Assembly: GCA_905182995.1 (NCBI GenBank)
Contig: CAJJDP010000009.1
Span: forward strand, 350,365-414,364
Direction: 5' to 3'
Source of the DNA: Paramecium octaurelia
Lineage: Eukaryota; Ciliophora; Oligohymenophorea; Peniculida; Parameciidae
Length of the DNA: 64,000 bases
A model generated the notes under the pieces. It did not search any database and had not been told where the DNA came from. It saw only the letters and a program-made list of their open reading frames with translations. Shown one piece after another: positions 27,866 to 41,051 of the stretch. Numbering within the stretch: the first letter of the stretch is position 1; each line of letters begins with the position of its first letter. The position numbers and the translations under genes are program-made.

Positions 27866-28004
27866 ATTGATTGATATTCATATAAATAAGTACATATGTA
27901 CTATAATATATTGTGAAATCTATTAAATGCATCAATGAAGTAAAACAATTAAAGATAAGTGATTCCTTGTAAATAAAGAATGAAGAAAATTTTTAATTAA
28001 AAAA

Positions 28005-29759
28005 ATGGAAAAAAACAATTTATCATTATATCTGTTAAATTTCGTGACGAATGCTCTGATAAATTTCGATCATGGAATAATTCCTGCATGCACAACTGAT
28101 ATGAAATTAGATTTGGGCATAGATGACGTTTAAGTAAGTGTTTAAATTCAAATTTAATCTAAGTTAGGTATGATGGGATCATCAGTATATGGAGGGCTTG
28201 TCATAGGTTCATTTATTGGCACTGGGATATTTGACAAATTAAAAACTAAGCACATAGTAACAATAAGTGTATTATGTTGCATCCTAAGTTTATCTTTATT
28301 TATTCTAACCAAAAATTTATTTCTTCTATTTTTATCTAGATTTTTAACAGGATTCTTTTAAGTATGCAATACTAATTTATTTGGTGTTTTTAGTAGTTTT
28401 TTTCCCTGTTTGGATAGATTTATTCGGTGAAAACAACAAGACTTTGTGGTTGACATACATGTAATTGGGAGTGGCCTTAGGAACTGTGTCTGGATATTTA
28501 GTGACTTCATTATCACTTCATTTTTCATAGAATGTAATGTAAATTTAAACTATTAGTGGGTATACCCTTATTATTTGTAAATACTATTATTAATACCCTG
28601 TTTTTTGTGTTATAGTTTCTGTGATGAAGCAATGTTATCTACATAAGATTAGGAATAAGCAAATGTAAAAAAGGAGAATTTTAAGACTGTCTTTATGCAA
28701 AACTTAAAAACCTTTTTGTCTAACCCTGTTTTTGTGTTTTCGATGTTATCATTAAGTTCTTTATTTTTTGTTGTAACAGGAGTCTAATTTTGGATAACAG
28801 ATTATCTTAGGAATGTATTTTTAATGCCTCATGAAGTTGTATTTAAATCATTTTTAATAATATCATTAACTGCACCTCTTAGTGGAGTATATTTGGGAGG
28901 ATTAATCCTACATAATTTTGGAGGTTATGATGGATAGATGGCAATCTAAATTGCAGCTTTTGAAGCCCTGTTAGCAAGTGTATCAGGAGCATTCATTCCT
29001 ATTCTAAATAATGGAGCCTTTGTATTGCTTTTCCTATGGTTTTTACTCTTCTTTGGTGGAAGTGCTGTTCCAGCAATCATGGGCATTATGATTACTTCAA
29101 TTCCAAGAGAATAAAGATCAAGTGGGAATTCATTGAGTCATTTATTTTAAGAACTTTTAGGATATTTGCCAGCACCAGTTCTTTATGGTTTTGTATAATA
29201 ATAGACTGGAGGATCTACATCTCGTTGGGGAATGATTCTTCTCTCTACTATTGGATTTTGCGGATTATTCTACATAGTATTAGCAATCTATTGGAAATCA
29301 AAACAAGTAAAATAGTTGGACACTAGTATTAATGAATCAGAATTAAGAGATAAAGTTCCTTATTTAAATCCAGTTGATTAGGATGATTAAATATAGAAGT
29401 CTAATTTTGCTCAGTTTCGAATGCAGACTTCTGTATAATCAGGAAAATCAATTACAATTCCCATATAATCGGATCAAATTAATAATGAGATTTAATTTGA
29501 CAATTAAACTCCTTTGATAAATAGAAATCAAACTTTCAAAACAAGATTTGCATATTAGAGGTAAGCATCTGTTTCTTAAGCTTTATCCAATTTTTCAAGC
29601 CTTGTTGGCAGAGGCAGTCTTGATAGTGATTTGTTTTCTATTAAAAATGATTAGGATAGGAAAAGGATGGAAAAATATACAAAAGAAATTGAGCTATAGG
29701 TGGCTGGTGGTTACTATTTAGTAAGTGAAGGAAGATATGTAAAATTTGAAGAACATTGA
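28005..29759 (+). CDS. Spinster-like major facilitator superfamily transporter (about 559 aa)
   Basis: Introns at 28134-28163 and 28534-28556 are canonical; continuity also requires skipping about 22 nt at 28362-28383, whose 3' end is TG rather than AG. The protein has about twelve membrane helices, the N-terminal NFVTNALINFDHGIIPA and MMGSSVYGGLVIGSFIG stretches, a RFLTGFFQ...FFPVWIDLFGE segment typical of Spinster/SPNS-like and ciliate relatives, and ends in a 150-residue Gln/Ser-rich cytosolic tail (from about KSKQVKQ). SPNS proteins export lysosphingolipids or lysophospholipids; the substrate here is unknown. Confidence 0.8.
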
Positions 29760-29901
29760 TTTATTTACATATTTTTATTCAAAATGCATATATTAAAGTT
29801 ACAAAATATCATAACCAATGATCAAATGCAATTTGTTAATAGATGTTCATACAACATTATTTAATAATCTACTTAATAATTTACTCTTATTAAAATTATT
29901 A

Positions 29902-30843
29902 ATGATAAAAAATATTTTATATAAATTTTCTACTTTCAAATCTCTATATGGGCAAGCAGGTACAGTCAGTTTTAAATTATTGAATGGTTAACATAAAGTA
30001 ACTTTATAAACTCATTGGGAAGATAATTGCGAATATTATTGTCAACCTGAGACTGGCTTTTTGTTTGATGAGGAAAAAGATTAAAGTCAGATTTCTAATG
30101 TTGACAATGGAAAATATCAAATCAAAATCAATATGCCTGAATACTATAATTACAATGGAATAATTAATGGGGATCTTTAACATATATCAGCTGGTATAGA
30201 TGCAAAACTATATGGAAATATTGATATTGATTTAACTGGTGATTTCTTATCTTAAAAGATTAAATCAGAAATCTGTAGAATCAAAGCTAATAGCTTATAA
30301 GTAAATTCTGCATTAGAAACATAATTTGGAGAATTATGGATTAAAAATAATGTCACTATTAAGAAGTTACTCATATCAAAAGTAGCAAATTTACATTAAG
30401 AGAATGGAGATTGTAAAATCTAAGCAGGATATGTTTAAAATCTTTAAAAGAATTATCCAATTCTTCAAAAATTCTAATTTTTAGAAAATATTGAATAGAA
30501 TAATCATTTTTCAATATAATCATAGGCTAAAAACTTTAATATAGGAACATTCTCAGGAAGATTGAAATGTAATTTAAAAGCGGAATCATTTTTCATCAAA
30601 TCATTATCTGGATTATTTTATATCAATTAATCTAAAAATGTAGAATTAGGAATAACAAATGAACAGAATTAAGGATTTATTAAAGCAAATAATATTATTT
30701 TAAATGTTTATGATAAATTGAAGTTCAACATATTTAATGGTGGTAAATCAATTTATGAATTCAATGAGTCCTATTATAGTATTTATACAGAATGTGATAA
30801 TCTTGAAGTTCGATTAATAAATAATCCTTTTGGGATTTTATGA
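29902..30843 (+). CDS. Hypothetical protein, possibly mitochondrial, beta-rich (313 aa)
   Basis: A single exon open from ATG 29902 to TGA 30841-30843. The first 17 residues (MIKNILYKFSTFKSLYG) are basic and hydroxylated, without acids, as in a mitochondrial presequence. The body alternates short beta-like strands with Gly/Asn turns (for example GNIDIDLTGDFLSQKIKSEI and ELWIKNNVTIKKLLISKVAN), reminiscent of the DUF4097/FAM185A-type adhesin-like beta-helix. This similarity is a judgement by pattern only. No catalytic motif seen. Confidence 0.75.
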
Positions 30844-31025
30844 TAAATAAAGTTAAGAATATAAATAGTAATATTTCCAAATGAATTGAATCTCAAATTA
30901 TAAGAGTTTTGATAATCGGTTAATTATATTTTCCAATCTATCTACAAGTTGCATCTAATGATACATTATTAATATTTCTGTTCCCTTTCATTTAATAATA
31001 AAGTGAATTATAATTTTTATTTAAA

Positions 31026-32536
31026 ATGGCATAAAAAGAACAAAATGAGTTTAATAAAGATTCAATTGATGATGAAACCGATTTTGTGCTTGATAAATTT
31101 GCAGAAGGCTACAGATTAGTTGAAATCAAAGGGATTGTAAAAAATTACATAGAAGCACGATACTAATAAACCTTTATAGCCATCGGAAGCAATGACTATA
31201 AAGTGTCTTATTATATTTACAAAAAATTAGAAAAAGTCTTAATAAAAGCTTTAAAGAATTTCAATTAAGAGCCAGATTTGCTAACTGAATATTCTAAGGT
31301 TATGGTATGATTCTTCTTTATAATAGCTTTATTTATTAGATATCAATCAAACAGTTTCATCAAATGAAAAATTGATGATTCTCAAGTTACCAACGGAAGT
31401 TTAAGTTTACCCAAAAGTAGAAGATATCGATTTCTATTACTATCTTCTCAAGTATACTATATAGACACTAAATAACATTGGAGTAATCTTGATGAGGAGA
31501 AAGAAAATTAGAGAGGCTGAAACCTATTTAATGAGAGCATTGGCAGCTAGAAGTTATGTGTTGGAAACTAATGTTTCTTAATTTTAGATGGGAGTGTTGT
31601 TGGAGAACTTGGGTTTTGTTCAATTGAATAAAGGAGACAAATAAGATGCAAAATAATTTATAACTAAGGCATTATTAATATTCGAATAGTTGTCATCACC
31701 TTAATATGAGACTGTTGAAGTTTGTATAAACTATAAATTTATGCTGAATTTGGTTGAGTATTTACTTCTAATATATTTAGAATTCTATTTAATTAGAATG
31801 AAGAATAATTATTATCGCCGCCAAGAGAAATTTAAAAAGAAAGGATGATTCATTTACTTGCTATAACATATAATTATTATGGGGAAGTGTTTTAATCATT
31901 GAGCATGCAGGATCAATAGAAATTTTGTTAAGAACAATTTTAATTTCTTTGCAATCTAATGTAAAAGTTGAATCCAAGAATTGAAGCAAGAAAGAAAAGG
32001 GTTGAAAATCCTTAACCTTAAATCAAACCAGAAGTTGATAAATAAGCATTTGAAATAGCTAAACATAAAATAAATTAAGTGTAAGTTAAAGTAGAGAAAG
32101 CAGATTTGAAACAAAATCAATTAGGCAATGAAAACTTTTAAAAAGAAAAGGATTAACTTCCTTCACATGTTAGGTTGGATTAGGTTCTATATTAAACTTA
32201 TATGTAATAACATTTCATGATTTTTTAGATTGATTCGAGCTTAAAGATTCAAAGTTATCATTTTATAATTTGATTTTTTTATTTAGATAATTATCTTTTC
32301 CAAACCTCTTAATCTTGAAAAAAGCTTGTATATTGTTGAATACGATTTAACAGAATATCAAAAAAAAAATTATCCTGATTCACAAAATTCAGTTGACTAA
32401 TTATGCGAATTTTTTAAGAAGTAAATCATTTTATTATTTAAGATTGATTAAATTGCTTTATTTTTCAGATAATCAACTTCACATCAAAGATATCAGACAT
32501 TTCCAGTCTATAGAAGAATTTAATAAACTCATATGA
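31026..32536 (+). CDS. TPR-like repeat protein (about 461 aa)
   Basis: Six exons; introns 31305-31326, 31758-31780, 32204-32228, 32254-32286 and 32421-32442. Residues about 130-240 contain tetratricopeptide-type helix pairs (LNNIGVILMRRKKIREAETY, LMRALAARSYVLE, LLENLGFVQLNKGDKQDAK), with the alanine/glycine/tyrosine spacing of kinesin-light-chain-like TPRs. A Gln/Lys-rich linker follows and the C-terminus (LVEYDLTEYQ-like region, CEFFKKLIKLL) is helical. TPR proteins are scaffolds; partners are unknown. Start chosen at the first ATG of the open frame; the gene follows the 313-aa gene by 180 bp on the same strand. Confidence 0.7.
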
Positions 32537-33269
32537 CCTCCTATTAAATTTGAATTAAATTATAAATAAATATAGGATAAATTCAATCATTTCGATAATA
32601 TCATAAAAATTATCATGATTTTTTCAATTCTAATTAATTAATTTTATTAATCTTAAGTCTTGTTTGATACGATTTATACTATTTTGATAATTTTTAATAT
32701 TTTATTTACTGATAAATTGAATTTATTTGTTACGCTATTTTAAAATAATAAAAAATTAATTATTATTGATTAATTTTTAATCTTTAAACACAGGAAATTA
32801 TTACTTTTCTTAAGGAAGGGAGTTCAGAAAAAGAGAAAAATTAATTTTTACCCGAATGCATATCTATGAGAGTGATAAAATAAATAAAAAACCAATTTAG
32901 TGTTAGGCAGCTTTTCAATTAAAACCTTGTTATATGGTGATTTAAAGCATAGAGCAATACTTTTAATTAGTTGCAATTTAAAGTTTAAAAGAAATTAGTT
33001 CATTATTTTGAAAATATGATATAAGTCATATTATCATTTTTGTAATTTAGAATACATTATTATTAGTCCTGATTGAAATTCACAATAAATTAGGAGGAAT
33101 TTTAATTTAACTTATGACTAAATGATAAACTAAGTTTTTACGAATTTTATTAATATTACATTAACACTGAAATAGTCAAGTTTAATTAAAATAACTACAT
33201 TGGAATATTAAATATAAAATTCATAACATAAAGTAAGAATAATTGATTCAATAATTATTTTATTAAAAT
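32537..33269. other. Intergenic region, nothing recognised
   Basis: About 730 bp, very AT-rich with TAAT-type runs; no frame is open long enough to support a gene. Confidence 0.6.
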
Positions 33270-35092
33270 ATGATATACACTCTAACTCCTAGCCAAGCCT
33301 AAATTTCTATTAAAATTGATAAGCCTGCCTATTACCCTGGGGAGATTATAAAAGGGGTGATATATATGAAAATCAAAACAAACGACATTGATGCTGGGCT
33401 CATGTATTTAAAGGTAAGAATACTTCTCAAGCTTATGTAGCTTTGTTGTTAAGAGAAAGTCAATTAATTAGACACATATAGCTAATTCTTTAGTTTTAAA
33501 TAATTCATATATAAAAAATTAAAAAAAATCACGGATTTCGGAACGTAAAATTATGTCAATTATTAGAAAAATGCCTGTGATGGCCTGCAAGAAATATTTT
33601 GAGTTAGAAGTGCCATCATTGTATCCAAGTTTTACAATTAATTATTATAAAACGGTTCAATGTAGAATTCTTTATTTTCTCACTGTAAATTTATAGAATT
33701 AAGATGGAAAACTTTAATATAAAGTACCAAAGAAACATAGAGTCGTAGTTCATATATTAGAAAAATTGCCAATTATTAATTAAATTCCTTTAGAAATAGA
33801 GGGAATCTCGAAGGCACACAAAAGATTATGCTATTCAACAGAAGTAAAGCCATCTATAAATCTAGAATACAAAAGTAAAAATTCAGCTTTAAAAAACATA
33901 ATATATTTTTGGAGATAATATCCCCTTGATTCTATCAGTTGATAATATGTAATCAAATATTGGCATATAAAAACTTGAATTAAGAATTTCATCCTAATTA
34001 GTAGTGTTGTATAAAGAATAAAAAAGAAAATTGTCAAATTATTTTGAAATTTTAAAATAAGAAATAAATGGTATTTTTAGTTATTTTATTTTAGAACAAA
34101 TTAAATCACATTAAAGAAAATAAATCAGCATCAATTTAATTTTGCCCATCGGTAATGAATTTAATTAGACTTCTTTTTTTCCATAAAGTACAATAAAAAC
34201 CAAAAGAATAAGTTACTAATATATTTTAACCGTGAATGCTATTTTTGACAAATTCCTTTTTTATAAGGTTGATGATCTTATTATATCAGTTCCATTAATT
34301 TTGATTTAACATAAAAAAAGAGAAAAAAACAATATTATATAATCTATGGAAAACCTCAGTAGGATTGGGTAAATGGGTGAACCAAGCTCAAAATTAAATA
34401 TGAGTTAATTGAATAGATTCATTTATGGAGATCATAACTTTGCTGGTTATGGTGAATAGGATGGTTATAAAGGACCTGAAAGAAAATATAATCCAATAGA
34501 AAGTCTGGATGAATCAGCTTTAAAAGATATTAAAGGGGCTTTGGAAGTATTAATGCATAAGAAATAAGATGAAGATGACAGTGAAATTGATGAAAATTTC
34601 TTAGAAGAAATAGATGGAGCAAGTAAAAATGTTATTAGTATGAACTAAATATACCTATTCGATTAGTAAAAACAAAGAACAATTTTCAACTAAAATTAGA
34701 AAAACAATTTTGAAATTTCTAATTTAAATAACGAGGAATGTAAATAAGATTATGGTTATTAAATAAATTTGCATACAATAAAAGAAGAATAGGACAGTAG
34801 TGGAACTTAATATAATTTACATAATGCTAAATACAATTCTTAAATTAGTAAATAGGATTAAATAAATTAATAGGATAAGATTAATTTTGATTCTATTTTA
34901 AATAACCAAAAAATAGTTCATTAAAAAAATAAAAAATAAAAAGATAATATCAAAAATCCAATAACGAGTTAAGAAACTGATTAAAGATCATTAAATAAGT
35001 TTAAAGATTATGATTAAACTTAAGTAAGCTCTCCTAAAAATAAAACGAGAGAACAGATTGGCTCATAAAATTATAAAATTGAAAACTCATGA
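33270..35092 (+). CDS. Arrestin-domain protein with long Gln/Asn-rich tail
   Basis: ATG at 33270 opens MIYTLTPSQAQISIKIDKPAYYPGE-like sequence, the first strands of an arrestin N-domain (aliphatic strand, then Y-x-PGE, then KGVIYMKI). A later exon has YPSFTINYYKTVQC followed by RILYFLTVNL, the arrestin strand pair; further on there is a C-domain block (QISINLILPIGNEFNQTSFF...YILTVNAIF...DLIISVPLIL). The last 230 residues are disordered. The region 33404-33545 and the joint near 33938 must contain introns whose exact ends I could not fix, so the length is uncertain. TGA is at 35090-35092. Arrestin-fold adaptors link membrane proteins to endocytosis or retromer; the exact subclass is not clear. 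Confidence 0.7.
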
Positions 35093-35522
35093 TATTAAAA
35101 TTTTGAAATTATATTTGTTAATCATTTAAGTTAATGTTTAATGGAATTTTAATTTAACTAATATTAAATTTATATGGCTGTGTCTATTTATTTCTTTATT
35201 AATATTCTTGTGCCTATTATATAATATAAGAGTGTAAGCATATTTAAAATCTAGTTCTATTAATGGACTTTATTTGCATTACCAAATTGATATATTTCAT
35301 GAATATAGAGTAGATAACATTCCAGATTGAACTTCAATTGAAATTTTTGTCAAATAATCTTGAATTTCAATACTATTTTCTATAAAGATTATATTGAATC
35401 AACTCAATAGAACGAATATAAAGGTAAGAATACATCTGTTTATTAGAATCAGTTATGACTTTATAATTGATTTTTTACTTTTGTCATAACTAATTTATAA
35501 CGATATATAAATATATAATGAA
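35093..35522. other. Short intergenic region between convergent genes
   Basis: About 430 bp, AT-rich, between two stop codons facing each other. Probably only 3' ends; nothing else recognised. Confidence 0.6.
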
Positions 35523-37110
35523 TCAAATCTAGTCGATTTCATCAAATATTTTCTTGAGTTATTTATTCTATGGAGTTTCTGGTTCCTCTTTAATTACACC
35601 TAGTCTTTAGGAAAAACCCAATTTTTGTTATTACTGCTACTAAGCTGATTTTGATTATTGAGCTTATAATTATTGTTTTTCTTCTAAAGCCTCGAATGAA
35701 GAGTTGCTGTCACAGAAATTGATTACGTCAAAAAGGTCTTTGACTTCATCTGTACCAGACTTAGCTGTACATTTGGTAAGATTGATTGAATGGATTGATT
35801 ATTAAAAGTGAATCGATTTTTCTCTGATTTGTTAACTGGTTTCTTTATAAGCAATAATGATTTATCCATGATTTTTAGTTAGATCTCTTTTATCAATAAA
35901 TTATTCATTAGAATTAGAAACAGATTATTGTAATATTTTCATATTTGCTTACATAGACCTTAAAATACCCAAAAGTGGTTTCTCACTTAACCCAAGAACA
36001 ATGTCATCTTATGATCTCATTTTTTGATGCTTAGAGAAAATCTTAGTTTGATAAAGCCAAGGATGAAGTAGAGCCTCTATTTTTTTATAATATAACATTA
36101 CAAGCTGAAGTCAATCTTTGGTCTGGATTCCACCTCAATATTCTTTTGATGAAGTCAATGACTAAAGGGGGTAATTTAAGAAATTCTGGCTATTGAAAAT
36201 GGCTGGTGTATTCTGATTAAGTTGAAAAACTTTCCATCTGATTTTCTTAGTCTATAGGTAATTTACCGCATAGCATTTGATAACAGACAACTCCAATAGC
36301 CCAAACATCAATCTTATTGGAATAGCCAGCACCTTCCCACAATTCAGGAGCTTGATAGGGCATTGTTCCAGTTACTGTCCACATGAGGTTATTTTTGATG
36401 TCTTTGAAATTCTTTTCGGCCATAAGGAATCTTTTTGAAACACCAAAATCAATTAACTTAATGGTGTTGGTGTCATTATCAAAAACAATGTTATCTGGTT
36501 TGATATCTCTATGACATAATCCAACTTTATGAATATATGACACGGCCTCAAATAATTATCTTACTATTAAACAGGTTTCGTTCAAATCCAAAGTCTGTCT
36601 TTCCTTTAATATATGTTAGAGACTTGGATATGGCAAATACTCCATCACTAGATAAGAGCATTCCATATTTGGGTCAATGTAAAGCATATTAGTTTTACAA
36701 ATATATGGGTGATTTAAAGCCACGGTGTTAAGGAATGTTTATTTCATAATTTCAGTTATTTCTGGATCTGCATTCCTTGAAATTTTGACAGCATATGTTT
36801 CATCTGGGTTAGTTATTTGCCAACATTACCTTACAACTGCATGGGCTCCTTCACCCAGAATTTTTCCAATCTGATAGATATTTTTGAATGATTGCTTCAT
36901 TTATTCAAATTGTTTCTTGTTTGACAAATAATCAATTATTTTGGGGTTATTCTCTTTAAATTCACTTTAACTTGAAGAATGAACATATTCCAATATTTAT
37001 GGGCATTGATTAATAATTTCTTAATCATTCTATTATTATTAATTCTCATTCCTGAATAAATCGACTTTCAACTTATTTCTTAATCTTTCAAAGTTACCTT
37101 TTTTGTCCAT
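35523..37110 (-). CDS. Serine/threonine protein kinase, CAMK-like (about 520 aa)
   Basis: From ATG 37110 (MDKKGNFERLRNK) to TGA 35523-35525, with one 25-nt intron late in the kinase C-lobe. All key motifs are present: glycine loop ILGEGAHAVV, AVKIS lysine, ATP-pocket hinge MEYLPYPS, catalytic HRDIKPDN, LIDFGVS, the GTMPYQAPELWEG activation segment end, and DVWAIGVVCYQMLCG; the domain ends RLTSAQALLHPWL. An N-terminal 95-residue acidic/Gln-rich region and a 190-residue tail flank it. The tail has no EF-hand that I can see, so it is not a typical CDPK despite the CAMK-like domain. It is expected to be active; the substrate is unknown. Confidence 0.92.
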
Positions 37111-37671
37111 TTTATTGTTATTTACTTTTTTTATATAATAAAACCAAAATTTATTGTTTTAGAAGATTAATAAAAAATTGATAAAATTCTCAATATTATT
37201 AAATCCCATTGCCCAATCCAAATGATTAATCTAACTGCAATAAGCTAATTACAACTTAGGAGATAAAAATAGTAATAAATCTTTTATTTTATTTAATGAT
37301 TTGCTTACTAAAATTCCAACTTTTAATTTTAAAAGCAAAATAATTCTTAAAATTTTGGTTATTCAATTTTAAATCAGAATGTTGAGTTCATATTGGTTTT
37401 ATAAATCTAGAGATTGATAAACAATATATGCTAAAACAATTAAAGATCAATCTCGCATTTCACAACTTTTTAACTAGAAATCTCAATTTAAATAAGACTA
37501 AGAATAATGTAGATGGTTATGAGTTTACAAATTTGAGTTTGGAATGATTTCATTGATTTTTGATAATTTGTTTAATTAGAATAACTCCATTATTTGCTGC
37601 AACCATAAATTACATAATTATAATTTTTATTAAGAAAAAATAATGAATGACTTTTGATTACAAAGTTATGT
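37111..37671. other. Intergenic region, nothing recognised
   Basis: About 560 bp separating two minus-strand genes; AT-rich with no sustained frame. It should contain the kinase promoter and the 3' end of the protease gene. Confidence 0.55.
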
Positions 37672-38994
37672 TCATTTTGATCTAGCAAAGCCAACCCTAT
37701 CGTTATCTCTATCATAAACAGAATAATATTTGCTTAAGAAGGTGTCACCCAAAATCCAAGCTGGCCCTTGAGGGAAAGGGATGTCTAAGGGCATAAATGT
37801 TCCAATACATTCACAACCTGCACCCATTTCCAAGAAGCTGTCTGTAGATGCAAAGGATCCATATGCAACCTATTGATATTATAAAAGTATTTACTTCATT
37901 TCCATATGAATCTATCTTCATTACATAATCATGTGCATCAAGATCATAATGAATTCCATCCAACACAAAAGTTAAGGTTGGTAATTCTTTAAGATTCTTG
38001 CAATTATCGTCTATATTAAGAGTATCAATCAAATCATATAAATCATCAGATGGACCTGTTATTAATGATGTTCCAGTATCTGCTATAACACTGCAACCTC
38101 CTTTACATAATCCAACATCCTTTCCATTCACCAAAATGTTATTAGCCTCCAATAGCCAGTAATACTTATTGGCCACATTATGAAAATGCAATTCACCTTC
38201 AAAATGATCTTAATTCCATCCTCCCAAAGTTAGTTCGGAGGTTCTAGAGTTCTCTTATCTTGAAAAGTAGAATGAAAACACATTCCTATCCAACAACTTT
38301 TATTGCATGATATTATCAAATAATGGATTAAAATGATAAGCAGCCATTGTTGGATATGCTAAACCTACTATACCATCAAAATCAGATTAAGCAAATACAT
38401 CTCCATTTTCCCTAACTATTTCTGCGAACTCTTATTTTCTAATCTTAACATTTCCAATATAGGCAGTATCTGCATTGATCTTTTAATTTATTTATCTTTT
38501 TTACCTCCCCCATCAATTCACCAGTTCCAAATTCAACATCTAAATCATAACCTAAATGCTCATAAGTCAAACTCTTTTAACCATCATATTGTTTATGATT
38601 CTTGCAGCCGTAATCGTGACATCTAGCTGAATTCAACCAAATATTTGCTGATCCAGTATCAAATATAACCTATTTTAGTAATTTATTCTACTTTAAATTT
38701 ATTTTCTTATCCTCCAAAACTAATTTCACCAGTATATTAAGTATTTTTAAAATTATATAATTTTATGCTCTCCTTCTGTGTTGTTTATGTCAATGCAATG
38801 TCATCCAATATATCACTCTTAGATCTAAAATGCTATCCTGTTGTAATGAAATCGAAAAACGATTTTCTGGCCTAAGATTGAGTTCGCTCCAATTTTATTG
38901 AATAAATTTTATTCTGCATTCCTGGTTGCTCTTCCAAAAATGAAGCACAATAGGATGACAAGACCAAAATGGAAATAAAGTAAACTTATTTCAT
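37672..38994 (-). CDS. Pepsin-family (A1) aspartic protease, cathepsin D-like (about 416 aa)
   Basis: Four exons (introns 38670-38691, 38480-38504, 37870-37894). A signal peptide ([19 protein letters not shown]) and a propeptide of about 70 residues precede the mature enzyme. Both catalytic motifs are visible: [14 protein letters not shown] and [14 protein letters not shown]; the flap region after the first is present, as are [10 protein letters not shown], a disulphide pair in CHDYGC and the C-terminal [20 protein letters not shown] followed by RVGFA, all standard for the family. A secretory or phagolysosomal protease is expected. Length and domain order are normal. Confidence 0.95.
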
Positions 38995-40186
38995 TTAATA
39001 TTTAATGTTTTCCTTTAAAAACGATAATTTTTACCATAAAGTGAATTAACAGAATCAATAATCAAATCTGTATTTTACTTATATATAACACTGCAAAAAA
39101 CCAATATATCTTATGGTATCATCAAAATTAACAACTCTCATTAACAGATAGATCATCTTTTCATGATAGCTTGGTTGTTGAATTTAAATAAATTATATTT
39201 TGTATAATGAAAATTTAAAAATCATAGTCTAATTCCATAAAATTATATAAATAAATAAGAAAATTACAATAAATCAACCACAAATTAATTTATTAAAATT
39301 AAATATAACCATGAAATTTAAAAATTGATTTTGAGTATTGTAAACTCCTATCAAAATTCACATATTTTATTTCTTATTCTCTACTTGCTTATAAATTAAT
39401 TTAAATGCCTCATTTTATTAAGTATTTTAAATCATCATCTTACTGATATTTAACTACTATTCTTATTTAATATTGATAGTATTTTTTGGTATCTAAGCAT
39501 TACAATCACAATTTGATCTTAAAATCACAAAATCCTAAAATAATTTTTAATATATCTGCTAATTTTAATATATTACTACATCTCAGACTCTCTCATTAAT
39601 AATTATTACTAAAAATTATTATAAATTTATTTAACTGAACACTCAACATCCTATAAGCCAAGAGTCAAAAAATAATGAGAAATCATATTTAAAACTAGTA
39701 ATTAAATTTTTTTTTCCGAATTCCCTCCTTTAAATAAAATTAGATGAACAAAGAAGAAAATCAAAGAAATAGTATTATCATAATTTGTATTAGGAACATG
39801 ATAATAATGGTTTTTTTGAATTCTGCATTTAAAATTATTGAAAGTTATTATTAAGAAAGGTCTACAAACTCTATGTCAAACTATGTAAACCTCTAAAAAT
39901 ATACATTCATCAAAATTTTTATCTTATTTATCAGTTCTAAGAAGAATGTAACTTCCTAGTAATTTCCAATTTTAAGGCATTTTTAAGATTTTTACTTCTA
40001 GACGATTCGAAAGAAACAGGTATATATTGTAATAACTGATAAAAAAAACATAACTATTTTAAATTAAATTTGAATGTTTAAATCCCTTTACAAAATGTAG
40101 AGATTGAAGAAAGACAATATAAATATAAGATTATAAAAGATTCTATTTATATAAGTTTCAAAGGATTCATTCTGAATGATCTATTT
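38995..40186. other. Intergenic region, no supported gene
   Basis: About 1.2 kb. One ATG-led plus-strand stretch (39744-about 40072) starts with a Glu/Asn/Gln-rich peptide but shows no clean splice solution or end, and a competing frame looks equally protein-like; I do not call it. Confidence 0.45.
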
Positions 40187-40818
40187 TCACACTTGAATTA
40201 AATTAAGAAGCAAATTGGTCAATTAATTTTTGAGTGTCAATTCTTTATTTGTTGAGTCTCTAAAAATATTTTATTTCATTACTTTTATTTTTTCTTTTTC
40301 GATGTGGTTTGTGTTCTCCCTTCGAATTTGATTGTGTTCTTCTTGTTACTCTGTTTTTAGATTTTAATTTTCTATTCTTCTACTTTAACCTAGACTAAAA
40401 GCATTATTCATTCTAGTTTTATGAGTATTCAATAGCCATTTATCTTTGTTATAGAGTGTACATTTGGGTTTTTCTAATAATTTACTGCTCATTAGATGGC
40501 TGGATTTAAAGTTTTTGTTAGGGAGATTAGGAATGAAATATTATAACTCATAAGGGATGTTTTTAAGTCTTTTGGCTCTCAAACTCTCTTATTTAGGAGT
40601 ATAAAGATGGAGTTGGTTAGGACTGTTTATTTAAGTGACTGTGTGTTTGTGTAATCTATTTTCAGTTTAATGACCTTTGTTGATTGAAAGAATTCCTGTT
40701 ATTAATACATAAATTTACTTGATTGGGATGCTGTTGTTTAGGCTTCTGATTCAAACTTTATACCTTGTTCTAATTAAGGTAAATGAAGAGTTAATTTCAC
40801 TTTTCTTTCTGAATACAT
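40187..40818 (-). CDS. Hypothetical basic, Gln/Asn-rich protein, splice structure uncertain
   Basis: The minus strand opens MYSERKVKLTLHLPQLEQGI at 40818 and, after at least one intron around 40610-40670 whose ends I cannot fix, continues as a Lys/Glu/Gln-rich helical protein to TGA 40187-40189. The exon compositions look coding (charged and alternating, unlike the flanks), but no domain is recognised and the frame change needs either a 17-nt intron or two introns. About 190-200 residues. Confidence 0.45.
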
Positions 40819-41051
40819 TATTTATTGATTAAAAGATGATTTCAGTGTCTAGTTAAGTATAATATCAATTAAATATGGTGGCATTTAAGTTGTATTATTA
40901 ATTAATACAAAGTGTTTAAGTAAATACTTGTCGTAATTTAGAAATAAATTAGCAAAGTTAAATTAAACCTCTAGGAGATTTGAGCTTCCATCAAACAATT
41001 CATATTTGTTAATCTTTCTTATTATTAAAAAGTTCAAAATTTTGTTCAAAT

